A stretch of DNA of 64,000 nucleotides from Lophius americanus (lineage: Eukaryota; Chordata; Actinopteri; Lophiiformes; Lophiidae): contig JBBDHG010000061.1 in assembly GCA_037951165.1 (NCBI GenBank), positions 3,530,501 to 3,594,500 of the forward strand, written 5' to 3'. A model generated the notes under the pieces. It was not told the DNA's origin, ran no database searches, and worked only from the letters and a program-made list of their open reading frames with translations. Of this stretch, positions 12,072 to 24,130 are shown piece after piece. The position numbers and the translations under genes are program-made. Each line of letters starts with the position of its first letter. Positions within the stretch are counted from its first letter, which is position 1.

Positions 12072-14449
12072 GTATTTGTTTATATGTGCATGTGACTGAC
12101 GGACGGTGAAGCTAGAAAAAGGGAAAATGAACAAGGAAGGAGAGTTTATGCACTTAGCCCAAGTTTGTTAATAATTAATGTTTCACAGGTTTGAACAATT
12201 GCCTCCCGCTCCCCATGCTCAATCCTCCTTTCTTCCTCTCCCCCTCTAGCTTCCCCTTACTCTCATTCACTCTGTCTTCTCTCCACCTCCCTCCCGACAT
12301 GTGCTACCTCACCCTCTCCATCTCAATCTTTCCCCAAACGCAACGCTCAGTCTGGTGCTGCCGCATGCTCTCAGGGAAGAGGAAATGCTAATAAAGAGAG
12401 CGGCAACAAGCATCCAGCAAATATACCCACCATGACTCCATCGTCATGACCATCAGTGTGGACAACGCTGGGGGCAGTGTGCTGCCATAACAACAGGAAG
12501 ATGACAAGCTCACAGCTAAATTTGACACCAATGTCAGTTCATGTTTTTTTTAGTTGCTCCGAAATCTGTATTGTGGAACCTGCTGACTAGCCATGGGTAG
12601 CCTTGCTGCTATATGTACACATGAATTAAACCACAAATATAACGAAATCTTAAAAGCCTACTAAACTAAATGAAAGGCATCCTGGTCATGTTTCTCCCGC
12701 TCTCCCCTCCATCTCTCTCTTTCTCTCCTATCACTGCAGTGCCCGTCACTAGCCAGCCGTCTAAAGCTTCAGGGTGCTGGACTGCGCAGGCGGCAGGTGA
12801 CACGGATTTCAATAAAAGGGATTATAGATGTGGGGACTGCAAGGAGGAAAAACAACACATGTACGCATTTGGGGCAAAGGCATGACTGTGAATGAGCGGT
12901 ATGGGCACATAAAAATGTGTGATTTAGAGATTTTCTTTCATGTGAACAAACGTGAAGGTGTGAAGAATAATGGGAAACGTTTACATTCTTCAGCATTACT
13001 GACTCTTAGCTGATTTCAAATTTTAAACAAAATATACAACAAATAGAAATGTAAATCCTATAATCACCTGTTGTTTGTGAAATTGGGATATTTTTTTCAG
13101 CTGATCCAATTTAAGTCAAGTTGTTAACAGTGACAAACTACTGTTTCAAAACAATCAATTGTGTGAACAGCAATGACGGGAAAACGGTGACTAATTATAT
13201 TCACTCTGTATTCTTTGAACAATACCAAAATTAATCAAATACGTGGATATTCTTTTTGTTATGTATTGCCAAAAACACACCGATTACCCGTTTAAATGGC
13301 TATAAATCTGTTTGTCAACTATTTGGTCTATGGTGTAATTATGCTTGAACACATAGAGGCCAAGTGACAGCAATTTAAATGAAGAGCCTCATAAGCCGTT
13401 CTTCAAGCGAGTCCAGTGTCTGGTGTTGGACTCACAGGTCTCAGTAGATGGACAGAGGACCACAGTGTGTCCTGCTCCGGATAGCTGCTGACATAATGAG
13501 GCCAGTAAACAAGCATCTGTCTCCTCTGCTGAAAGGAGAATCCACTCAGACCAGGCCGTTTCTCCCCTTTTCTCCCTCATTGTTAGGATGGGGCAAATGG
13601 TCAAATTGGCAACCATAAAAAATAAAGATTATATGGCATATGAGATTTAATATCTCAAACATGCACAAGGAGAAGTTTTGCCAAGACACACCTGCTTTCT
13701 CTGTACCTCCATATTAATGTAATTCATTTCACTCTACCTGCGGTCCATTTTATTGGTCTGGATGGTCAATCATGTTTGCAATTATTTATGTGTCATAGGT
13801 TTGTAGACTATTTTCGTATTTTGAAATAATACATAAAAATATTGAATAATCCTCCTTCTCCCGGGTAGGCAGAGCCACTCCTTCCTAGCGGATAATATTT
13901 TTATATACACAATTCTCAAGTAATAGATTTGCGAAATGTGAAATTGTATCGGACATCCAGACAATGGTGCCTCATCGATGAATGATTTGTGACAGCTGTT
14001 TCCATTTATTAGTGTTTTGTTTATTGGTTTGAATCCATATTGATCCAGTAATCGTTTTTAATGTAAAATTGACAGTACGTGTTTATTGTTTTGTGTTCTG
14101 AACACACTCAGAGATTAGGGAGTTAAGATTTTATAATCAAAACAGCATTATTTACTCATTTAATCAACATGCATGACAGGATACCCAGGGGTTTCCCAGC
14201 AGAACATTGCCTAAAGAACCATGATGCCTCAGCCAGCTCACCATCAACCCAAAACCATGGCGCATCTTGGTGCCATCTCCTGCCATGATAGAAGAAACAT
14301 ATTCACCTGACCAAAAACTGATTGACTCATCAACAGCTATGCAGCCTAGTACATTAAAGCTGTGATACATTGTGTGATCTGATACAGAACAGCATTAACT
14401 TATTCACAATTTGTGCTAAAGTAGTTATATTGTGGTATTAGACAGCACA
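12072..14449. other. intergenic, nothing recognised
   Basis: A pyrimidine-rich stretch lies at about 12200-12330 and another near 12690-12735. The remainder is AT-rich without recognisable coding sequence. Confidence 0.6.
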
Positions 14450-14745
14450 GGCTGACCTTTGCTCCGTAAAATCATCAATGAGCTTTAGGCATCCATGACC
14501 CTGGTGCTGGGTCACCAGTTGCCCTTCCTTAACACTTTTAGGGATGTACCAGCCACTGCAGACCCGGAAGATCCATCAAGATTTGCAGTTCTGGAGATTC
14601 TCTGTCCCAGTTAAATAGTCATCACAATTTGGCCCTTATAAAGGTCACTTGGATCCTTTTGCCTCCTGCTTCCAACAGATCAGCGTCAGGACAAAATGTT
14701 CTCTTGCTGCCTAATATACCCCGCCCACTGACTGGTGCCACTGTA
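14450..14745 (+). mobile_element. teleost interspersed repeat fragment
   Basis: The run CTTTGCTCCGTAAAATCATC, TTAGGCATCCATGACCCTGG, ATCACAATTTGGCCCTTATA, GGACAAAATGTTCTCTTGCT, GCCTAATATACCCCGCCCAC and TGACTGGTGCCA follows, in order, a repeat I know from many fish genomes. I cannot name its superfamily safely; it is probably a DNA transposon. It is clearly decayed. Confidence 0.6.
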
Positions 14746-16534
14746 ACGACATAACCAATATCTTAAATCAATGATTAAAACTATCAGCTGCATCACTGTT
14801 TGCATTTGCCTACATGACTCAAAATTCAAAATAGACACCTTAAAAACATCAAAGCATTTATATAATCTGTCTCTCTCACATATAGCGTCAGCAGGTGTTG
14901 TCAATGCCACAGGAGGCGCCTACGGTGAAGACTGAGCAGCTGTTGGTTTTTTTCTTGAAAAAGATCATTTTTGCTGCACCTGGGTCCATTTGCATCACGG
15001 CAACATGACGTGTCTCAACAGTAGCGAATCAATGGATGGTAAAGGGATTGGATATTTTTAGAAATTTGACATATGGTCCCGAAAGGAGGTGACACTGCAT
15101 CATGTGGTTTGCATATGATATGCATAAAAACTGTTGCCACCAATGACATCTCCAGTGGTAAAGGAGAGGAATCCTGCTTTCTGTAAAGGGAGGCTAAACA
15201 AGAGGGATTTGTAGCCAACTGAGACACCAAAGGCGGCTGAGGCTGTGAGGCTGTGAGTGAGGGGAAGTTGGTGTGGTGAGTCTTTTCCTGTGGTATGAGT
15301 CATTGTTGGCAACCTGACTCTACAGACGCATTTCCTTGTGGAGCTTGCTTTTGGCTTTCATGATGTGTATTTTTTACTTCCTTTTACCCGCTTTCTGAAC
15401 CCCTGATTAATCCTTGATGCAGCAGTGGCAAATGTAATCTTTGGAATATTAATTATTATCAAAAAATATGATTTTTTTTTACTCAAATGTAATCCACGAT
15501 TGATGAACAAAAGCAAAATTTGTTGTTTTTTCTGTATGTAGAAAGACAAGAAAAATGCAAACTTGACCTAAATTTGGGAAAAATTTACAAATACTTAAGG
15601 ATGAGTTTAAAAAGATTGTCAGGAGGGCACTTTACTTAAATTAATGAGATTTTCTTTTGTAATTACAAGACGAAGAAGAGCGATGATAAAGTAGCTGTAA
15701 TTGGACGTTAAGTATTGACTCTGCTGTTATGGGGTACAAGAGTTGGGTCTGCGTGGTGTGCTAACCAGAGAAGGAAGGGGCGAGCAGAAGAGGCAAGCAG
15801 CGAATGGAGTACGAGTGGCGTGCAAGGCTGGAGCTTCGCCTGGAGGTATTTGGGGGTGCGGCTCCCTTGGCAGCTCTGCTTGCACCGGGGTTTACAATCC
15901 ATTACGAACAACCACAGGCAGCCAATGAATGAGGATATTGCACAGACATTGACGACACTGAAAGCAGCATGGTCTGCCGGCCTTCATCTTACCAAAAATG
16001 TCATCATGCCTTTGATGGTTGGATCATTATTGGATGTAGGTAATAAATGTGATGGCCTCTTAACATGCAACCCTAACATAAAGCTTGTTTTTCTGTACCA
16101 CAGAGCTCTCATGGTTACCAAAAAAACAAAAATGAGCCACTTCCCTGCAGTGGATGATAAATATCTTCATTAATATGAACACAATCATGTAGATGATCAA
16201 AATAATCATTATAATATAATAATTGTAATTATTATCATTAACTCAATCCCAGACACCATCCTGCTTGCGTAAATACTCACTCGATCACCATTGTGACTGA
16301 CACCAAATCCCACTTATGTTCTTTTTCTTTCAATTATGTTTTACGATCATCTGCTAAAATGATCTGTGTGTAAGAGGACTTGATTTATAGAGACTATATA
16401 TTTGCATTATATATTTGTGATTAATTTATCAAAAGGCAGGAATGAACTCTGGTTTGAGAGGTTCAAACTGGCAATTAAAGGCAAAATTTGTCATTTTGAA
16501 GAAGGTTACAAGCATTAAATGACATAGAAAAATA
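14746..16534. other. intergenic, nothing recognised
   Basis: Mixed composition. GC is higher at about 15730-15930, where open frames of 61 and 152 codons (+) lack any known domain. I do not support a gene here. Confidence 0.55.
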
Positions 16535-16624
16535 GTGTTTGTGCGTGTGTGTGTTCATGTGTGTGTGTGTGTGTGTGTGTTCATGTGTGTGCATGTGTGT
16601 GCATGTGTGTGTGTGTGTGTGTGC
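16535..16624 (+). repeat. (GT)n microsatellite with ATG-containing interruptions
   Basis: GT repeats broken by TTCATGTG and GCATGTG units. Confidence 0.95.
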
Positions 16625-17814
16625 AATATCAATAACAATATCAATAAAAGACAAAAACAAACAACACTCACAGTGTCAATCACAGTAGAGGCCTTAAAAA
16701 TGTTTTTTTGTTATCAGGTTCCAAAAATGTTATCAAATGATGTATTTCTGCATTTACAGCAGATACTGGAGTAATAGAAGGTCCGAGTTAAGTTTGTGCA
16801 GTCGCATCCTGTTGTTTTTACATGACCAGTTCAGGTTATTTCCTTATTACACCATGGCTGAATCGAAGCTTCCAGACAAACAAATAAAAATAAACATTTG
16901 TACTGCAACAATAAGGATACATGCAATACCACAGTGTATCTCCATCTACACATACTTCTACACGTTAATTATTTTTTCTTGAGGAAAACACATCCACTTA
17001 GGTTACAAGTTACGGAGCCTTGCCTCCTCTTAGCGTCACATTTATCACACAGACTCGTATTTTCGATCCCATGCGCTGGTCCCTTAGACTAGGCTGAGTC
17101 ACCCAGTGTCTGTCTCGGTCTGATAGGTCAAGCTCAGGTGCCTCAAGGTTGCAAGCTCTTTCAAGATAACCTCTTTTCGGCCCTTCTTGATGAATTCATA
17201 AAAAGAAGATGTGGGAACTGTGGAAGGATGAGGTAAAACCGTGAGTTTTTGTTCTATTAACGCAACAAAGTGCTTTCATGAACTTAATCCAGGGAATCTG
17301 AGAGGTTCTGACCTAATGAGAGAAAATTCTGGCCAGTAAATAAAAACAGGCTCATTGTCAGAGCAGGAACTCACATAGATAGAAAATGCAGTCGTGAGAT
17401 GAAAACAAAAGAGCCACATGCATTTGACAAGGTGGTGTTAACCTTCACAACTTCCAGGTTTTATAACAATCATCCATGCAAAATGGTGAAATGGCCCATT
17501 TTGCTTAATATTTGTGTACTTTTGTAAAGAACCACTTGTTTTACAGACACTACACCTACTCACCTTCTAACTTTTTTAATTTTATGTATTATTATGTCCT
17601 TTCTTTTACCAGGTAAAATCGTCAATGAGATTCAAGAGAGAGAGGTCGGCATAGAAATAGTTAAAACAACAAACCTAGTAGGTTATATACAACTCTTTTA
17701 CACTAATAAAAAATATTTATTACAAAGTATCAAAGACTGCATCAAGTTACTGCAAGTTTAAATTATTGCAGTAAAATTTTATGAGCAATCACATTGCTCA
17801 AGAGCAAGAGTAAT
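16625..17814. other. intergenic, nothing recognised
   Basis: AT-rich, no supported feature. Confidence 0.6.
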
Positions 17815-17990
17815 TTCCGGATCCTTCTTCTTTTTTCGTTTGTTCCTTTTAGTGGTCGCCACAGCAAATCATCTGTTTCCGTCTTGCCCTGACCTCTGCA
17901 TCGTCCTCTGTCACACCAACCAACTGTGTTTCCTATTTCACCATATCCAGAAACTTCTTCTTTGGTCTTCCCCTTTTCTCTTTTTTTCCC
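17815..17990. mobile_element. teleost interspersed repeat fragment (GTCGCCACAGC type)
   Basis: The series TTTTAGTGGTCGCCACAGCA, AATCATCTGTTTCC, TGACCTCTGCATCGTCCTCT, GTCACACCAACCAACTGTGT and CACCATATCCAGAAACTTCT then TCTTTGGTCTTCC matches, from memory, a repeat frequent in teleosts, probably from the 3' region of a LINE. Superfamily not certain. Confidence 0.55.
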
Positions 17991-20089
17991 TCTTTCTTTC
18001 TGGATTTTTCCTTTTTAGTCTATTTTGATATTTTCTTCTTCTTTTTCTCATTGTTCCCAATCCCCTGAGAAAGATTTGAACTCCTACAAGGTAACAATTT
18101 CTGACAGTTCCAGCTCAATAATCCTGGTGTTGTTGTTGTTGATGGGTTGTATGATAATCTCATTGACTGTATAGGAGAAATATGTTAACTGCATTATCCA
18201 ACTGGTCACAGTTGTGACCAACCATAAAATACACATTTTTTATTTATCATGTCAATGTCTGTTGCATTACGATTTAACCAATTGTCTTATTTCATCCATT
18301 CAATCACTCATGAGACAACAGCAAAGCTAATGATTTTTGCAAGAGGCACAGAAGTATTCAGACTAAAGGTTGATGTTAATATGCTTTATTAGGTGTTGTG
18401 TTTGCAAGTTCACCACCATATAGTAGGGAGTTAGCGTGGTTACTATCTCAAGTCACCACAAATGAATCATAAACCAGGCAAAAGCCCACATATGCTCAAT
18501 GTAAAGATGTTTACAGATTAGGAGGCATCTGCTCACATTCGGTTCTCTACGGACCTATATGTGTATGTTTTCAGATATATTTTGGATACAGATTCTACAG
18601 ACAACTTGAAATTGTTGGGGGGCAGTGTGGTCATAATTCAAGGAAAATGCAAGATGAAAATAACCTGATATAAAATAATAAAGTACCAAGAATATTTTTG
18701 CCTCCACTTTAGCCGCTATTTACTTACAACCAAGAATTTGAGTCTTCGCTGAACGTCTTATGGATGTACAATTTAACGTAAAGGATTATTATTGATGCAT
18801 ACACTCTATTAATATCTATATTTGTACATAGATGGTGTATAAATGTGCTTTCACAGGAGCGCTGCAAACTCTTGGTTTGGATGGGCGTCCTCATCCTCTT
18901 ACTTCTTTTTTTTTTTTAAATATCACAGTAAAAATATGCAAGTTCATTAAAAACAGTCTAATTACATCAAAAGTATGAAATTTATTAGGGCCTTTGATTC
19001 CTTGTAACTCCTCTTGGACCGGTCCGGTCCATGCTGCCATCTTATGTTCTTGTGAGAGTTCATGAAACTTATATGGAGGATCAACTCACTTAGAAAGGGA
19101 TTCTCACGTTCTTTTGACCTTTGCGGTTCAAAGTGGAAGAAAGCCAAGTGCTGTCTGGGAAGAGGAAAAATGATTTCCTTTGCTGTCACAAAGCTGATGG
19201 TGACAGCACTGAAAGCAAGATCAAAAATGGATCGATCTCACAAGACTTTAAGAGGAAAAAATGAAATGAAATAGTTTCTGCTATTCTATATTTTGAGTTA
19301 AAAAAAAACCTGAAGTCCAGCGGAGGCTTATAGGTAACTGCAACTACTACCTCCTGAGATGTTACAGTCCAGACTAGAGGTGATCCACATTCATCCCAAT
19401 GTCGATCACCTCTGGGGGGGGCCTAGCGCTTCACTGATAGCCTGGCTAACAATCATGATCTTCTAGAGCTTGCTATCAAAATTATAAAACTTGCTATATA
19501 CCAAACAGGACTCAGAAATCCACAGCAGTCCAGGGATGCTCGCATTATCCATTTTTCCCATTTGACCAAGTCCTGGAAAAATAAGTCAGATGGAGCAAGA
19601 AAGAAAAGAGTGGAAACAACATAAAACAGATTCGATAATGACTAAACTCAGATGGGGACACGAAAGCAGCAGGGTCGGAGGCATCTCATCGAGGCATAAT
19701 TGGCAGTCTTTGTCAGAGGGGGCCTTTGATTTAACAGGCGGGTCTGGTGACTAAACCACTGGAGTGCAAACAGTGGAGAAAGAGCTGTGGCCGACTCACA
19801 GTCTTCTGGCCGGCCAACCCTCCCCCCTCCGTCTCTGTAGGCAACTGGTCACAGCCTGTTTGGCTGACTGCTTGCCCCCAAGCCAAACTGCATACCTCAC
19901 ACCACCCTGGACCGAGGCCGCTGCTGCTCGCTCAAGAGAAAGAGTCATTATCTACTCTTCTGCATATCCGCAGCTAACATCATCTAACCACTGGTGGTGA
20001 GACTGTTCAATAAATGTTCTCCTTACAGTTTGAGAGACAAATGTCTCCGGGAATATTTCTGAAAGTGTATAATGAATGTATTTATACCC
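17991..20089. other. intergenic, nothing recognised
   Basis: AT-rich until about 19300, then somewhat GC-richer (19640-19980). The open frames at 19747-20000 have no protein features. The GC-richer part could be a conserved non-coding element, but nothing in the sequence alone proves it. Confidence 0.5.
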
Positions 20090-20886
20090 GCCAAAAAAGG
20101 CTTGGATTTTATTGAATCATCATCGCTGCCGTCGCAGATCCTTCGCATCAAAGCAAAAACTCAAGAACTATATCAAGGATCCTTTTCAAATTTAAGACCC
20201 ATATAGACCTTTGTGCCTGGAAGAACTGGATTGATTTAGGGAAAGTTTGGTTGTGCATTTCTGACATTACGGGCGGCTTTATCTTCAATTTTTCAGGCAA
20301 TAACTTCACAACCGTCTGTCCGATTTAGTCCAAAATTGGTGCATATGAATCAACTCGTAGGGACATATCTTGTATTCATGGTGATGTACTCTAGTAGTTT
20401 ACATTTTACACACTAGGGGGAGTTTGTTTTTTGTAAACGAAAAATACTGTTTTCCATACGTACCTCAAAAACTTTTAATAGATCATTTTCAAACTTTATA
20501 CCTCTATACTTGAATAAAAGGAAGAACTGCATTGGTTTTGGGAAAAGGCGGGTTGCACATTTCTGCCACTAGGGGGAACTTTATCTCCAAAAGTGTTCCG
20601 GACATAATTTCTCAACCATTGGTCCGATTAAGTCCAAATTTATGTCATTTGAATCAACTCGAAGAGATGTATCATGTATGCATCACATTTTACCAATATT
20701 TTAATCTAAAAGTTCATAATTTAATTAATTTAGACAGCTTTTTCTTTTATCCTAAAATAATGTGGAAATTAGTTCACATTTAATTTGAGGGGTGGAATCA
20801 TTGTGATTGCTTGTACAACTCAGTGCATTTGGGACTTTTTGGGGATGTACCCTAGCTGTTGGGGACGACAGCATAGTTCTAGTTTG
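20090..20886 (+). repeat. family A repeat, copy 2, both ends present
   Basis: One end is the GAATCATCATCGCTGCCGTC segment (about 20116) and the other GTTGGGGACGACAGCATAGT (ending about 20880). Between them are two units, each with GGCGGCTTTATCT / GGGGGAACTTTATCTCC, then AACCATTGGTCCGATT-like, then GAATCAACTCG. The unit starts are about 300 bp apart. The last part has ATTGTGATTGCTTGTACAAC before the end. No coding frame and no clear terminal inverted repeats. Confidence 0.7.
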
Positions 20887-23329
20887 AATCGTGGTTTGAT
20901 TCTGCAAATCATTGCATCTCCAGCTTTCCTCTCCAGTTAGTTGAAATTTCAAATGATTCTGCGTGTCATGTTAGCAAGGTACTTAGTAGAGTAAATGTTT
21001 GACATGTATATGTATTTGTATAGTAATAAGAACCAGTCTAACTGTTTCTCCTATGCTATCTTAATTAGGTATATTTATCATTCAAATTTCTTTATTGCAA
21101 TGCAGTATATAAAGTCCGCATTGACTAGATGCAATTCTAGTCATGATATATACAACTTATTTTGCATTTGTCAAATCTTTTGTTACATTTGTTACATTTT
21201 ACACTGCAGATCATCTAGACTAGACTAGTTAGCACAAAACTAGTTATATGTTGGCTTGGAATTCTAAGGGCATAATTTCAGATATATGGAACACTCAGAC
21301 ACAAACAGCCAGTTGGGGTGGAATAACAAATTAATTTGAGACATCATAAGTTCAATTTGACAACCGGTCAGAACTGACTTTTAGATATTGAAAAATGATT
21401 CCCACTAGTACCACAAATCTCAAATGGATTTGTTCATATACTGGAGCAGCTGTATCGTATCCAGAATGGTTTGTTGATACACGTAGATATTCGAGTTACA
21501 ATTAATGATGTCTGTAAAGGGCATGAGCTTTTGACCAGTGATTTATTATGTTTTTCATTCTTACTGGTGAAAGGAATCGCTGATAAGTATGTTTAAGTTA
21601 AGAATATCCGTACAATTGTGCAAGTACATCTGCTGGTGACACATCATCAGTGACAGTCCTGGAGTCATCGGGTTTTTCAGGCCGTCAACATCAGTCCACC
21701 CAGCTGTGGCTGATAAGGCCCCAGCCTGTGTACAGATGGCTAGTTAGCTAATTTTCCTCCCATGGTCCTCCTCTTTTGAGCCATCGCCCACTTTCCTGAT
21801 TGCGTCCAATCACATTCTGCCACCTTTCTCCTTTAGCCAATCCTGTATAAGCTGCCAAAGCTGAAACACGCTCTCTTTCTCTGTGTGCTGTCATTCAACT
21901 GTCATTTCAGTTTGACAAGGATTTGGAAGCCACCTTCACTGCTCCAACTCTCAACCACTATGCCGTATTCAATCAAATTCTCTTATTAGACGTAAATCTT
22001 AATGAAGTCATCCCAAAATTGACATGAAAGCCCCAAGTTCATTGGATGTCTTCCCCAGGTGATGACAAGTGGAAATAAAAACTATACCTGACAAACATAC
22101 AGCATGTTTTAGATGACAAAATTGTTCCACAACTATCTTAAATCAAAATTTCAACAATTCAAAATTTAGTTTTGAATGTCAAAATGCCATTTCAGCTGTG
22201 AAGGTTCCTCATTGGTTTCATGACAATTGATGAGGGACAGAGCTTTTTTTGGTGAAGAAGCTTTACAGCATTTCAGTTGAGCATTGGCAAAAAGGATATA
22301 TATATATAATATAATATATATTACCTTAATTTTCATTCCCTTAGAGAAATTAGGCATTTTATTAGATAATTGTCTAATTTATGTGAAATGTATTTTTCCA
22401 CCTCAGTTTTAAAGTCTGTAATTTAATTTTCTTTAATTTACACTGATGCTAATTTGGTTGTTTGTCTTTTGGTTGACAGCCCAAAAAAGAAGAGAGGAAA
22501 AGGGAGAGAAGATGAGAGAGCAAGAACCAGATGGGAATATGAACAGGTAGTCAAAACCACATAGCTATAATGCCAAGCCACCTACTGTTTAGCCAACATT
22601 CATTGCTGTGTACTGATAGTCTTTTTACTTTTTTTCCTACCTGCATAAAATGTTTGCCTAAGACTGACAGTGCTAAGATGCAGAGGGAATGATGGAGAGA
22701 GACAGTGGACGGTAAGGGAAAGAAGGAACAAGAAGGTAGGAGAGTGATCAGTGTGTTCAAAGTGTCCCTCTAAAGGTCTGATACATGAATCGCATTGCCC
22801 ATGAATACATATGATAACAGGATGTAATAACACATTTTCTAATATTCTCTAATGAAACAAAGTGGACCTCCTACAGACCAACAGATGCAGGTATTGTGGA
22901 ATTCATGTTTGAAGCACCATTAAATAATTACTCTGGACATATAGTGGTGCTAAAGGGAAAGCAATTTTCTACAATTAACAAGCTCAAGTCAGGAAATACC
23001 TTTACCTTTTTGTTGGTGATGGTGTTATTATTACTAAAATCTATTTTATTTAACATTTTTGAATTTCTTAATACTACCTAATCCTCTTATTTGAGTCAAG
23101 ATAGCGTTTAAAGATGGATTTTATTATTTGCATTATCTTAGAATTTTCTGTAAACCAAAATTATTTATGTTTATTTTATTTTATTTCATACATCACCTAT
23201 CTTTTATTTTCATTTACTGCTTACTGAAATAGGAAGACGGGAGGATTTGAAACCATTCAGAAACTAGACTCTCATTCTTATACCTTGACACGAAGGGTAT
23301 ATATCCCAGGATAAAAACAATTCCCTGTG
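20887..23329. other. intergenic; short repeat segments only
   Basis: Contains the segment at 21279-21312 shared with 8968-9002, and a short ATATATATAATATAATATAT tract at about 22298-22321. No gene is supported. Confidence 0.55.
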
Positions 23330-23990
23330 CTGTAAAAGCAACCCCCCTGATTGAACTCCTAAAATAAAGTGTTAAGTTATGTCTCAAAAAGAGTGTTTTT
23401 ATGAAAAAAAGCTCCTCCTAATGATTATAATATGAACTATTGGAGTAAAAAAAAAAGATATATACAATATATATCTCTTTTATCCAATTCATATGCAACA
23501 TATTTAGATTAAATCAGACCAACATTTAGGACGTAATGTAGACAGTGTTTTTCATAAAAGTTTACCCTAGTGAATGCAATATGAACTGTTAAAATAAAAC
23601 AAAGTGGATACAAGTTAGGCATTCCCATAAGCACCAAATTTGGACTTAATTATGGTCCGAAAACTTTTGGTTATGGTAATGCTACCCCTAGTGAATAGAG
23701 TATAATCTATATAAGTAAAGTATGACATATGCAAGATAAATCTTTTTGAGTCGATTTGTATGCACCAAATTTGGACTGGTTTGGACCAACGGTTTCAAAT
23801 GTATCACCTGGAAATATTTTGTATACGTTTTTTGTATATTTCTGCCTAGTGCTGGAAATATACAACGGACCTTCCCCCAAATCAAATACATCCCACTACA
23901 CTCTATAAAAGGTGTGAAATTTGGAAATTATCCATGAAATAGTTTTACCGACTTTCCGCGGATATAACTCAAGAGTCAAAGCAACTTATA
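23330..23990 (-). repeat. family A repeat, copy 3, decayed
   Basis: It carries CCCCCTGATTGAACTCCTAA (as at about 7040), then three decayed units with TATGCAACATATTTAGATTA, GCACCAAATTTGGACTTAAT and TGCACCAAATTTGGACTGGT, and ends with ATTATCCATGAAATAGTTTT. It reads in the orientation opposite to copy 2. Confidence 0.6.
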
Positions 23991-24009
23991 GTCAGTGGTG
24001 GCAAACTCT

Positions 24010-24130
24010 TGGCAAACTCTTAATATGAAACAAGGATGTCTGTCTGTCGTCCGAGTACCTCGAGAACCATTTATCTAGTCCACCTGAAACTTGGTGCATG
24101 TTCACAAATTGGCCTCTGTTTGGACAAGCG
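24010..24130. repeat. teleost repeat fragment next to family A copy 3
   Basis: GATGTCTGTCTGTCGTCCGA, then CTCGAGAACCATTTATCTAG, CCACCTGAAACTTGGTGCAT and TTGGACAAGCG follow the order of a repeat I recall from other fish genomes. Name not known. Confidence 0.45.

Noticed and set aside
11903..12134. Cys-Val and His-Thr repeat proteins
   Set aside because: Artefacts of the (GT)n microsatellite; the same applies at 16475-16774, 32764-32998 and 34819-35058.
15715..16173. 152-codon open frame on the + strand in a GC-richer patch
   Set aside because: Composition drives the length; no protein family is recognised.
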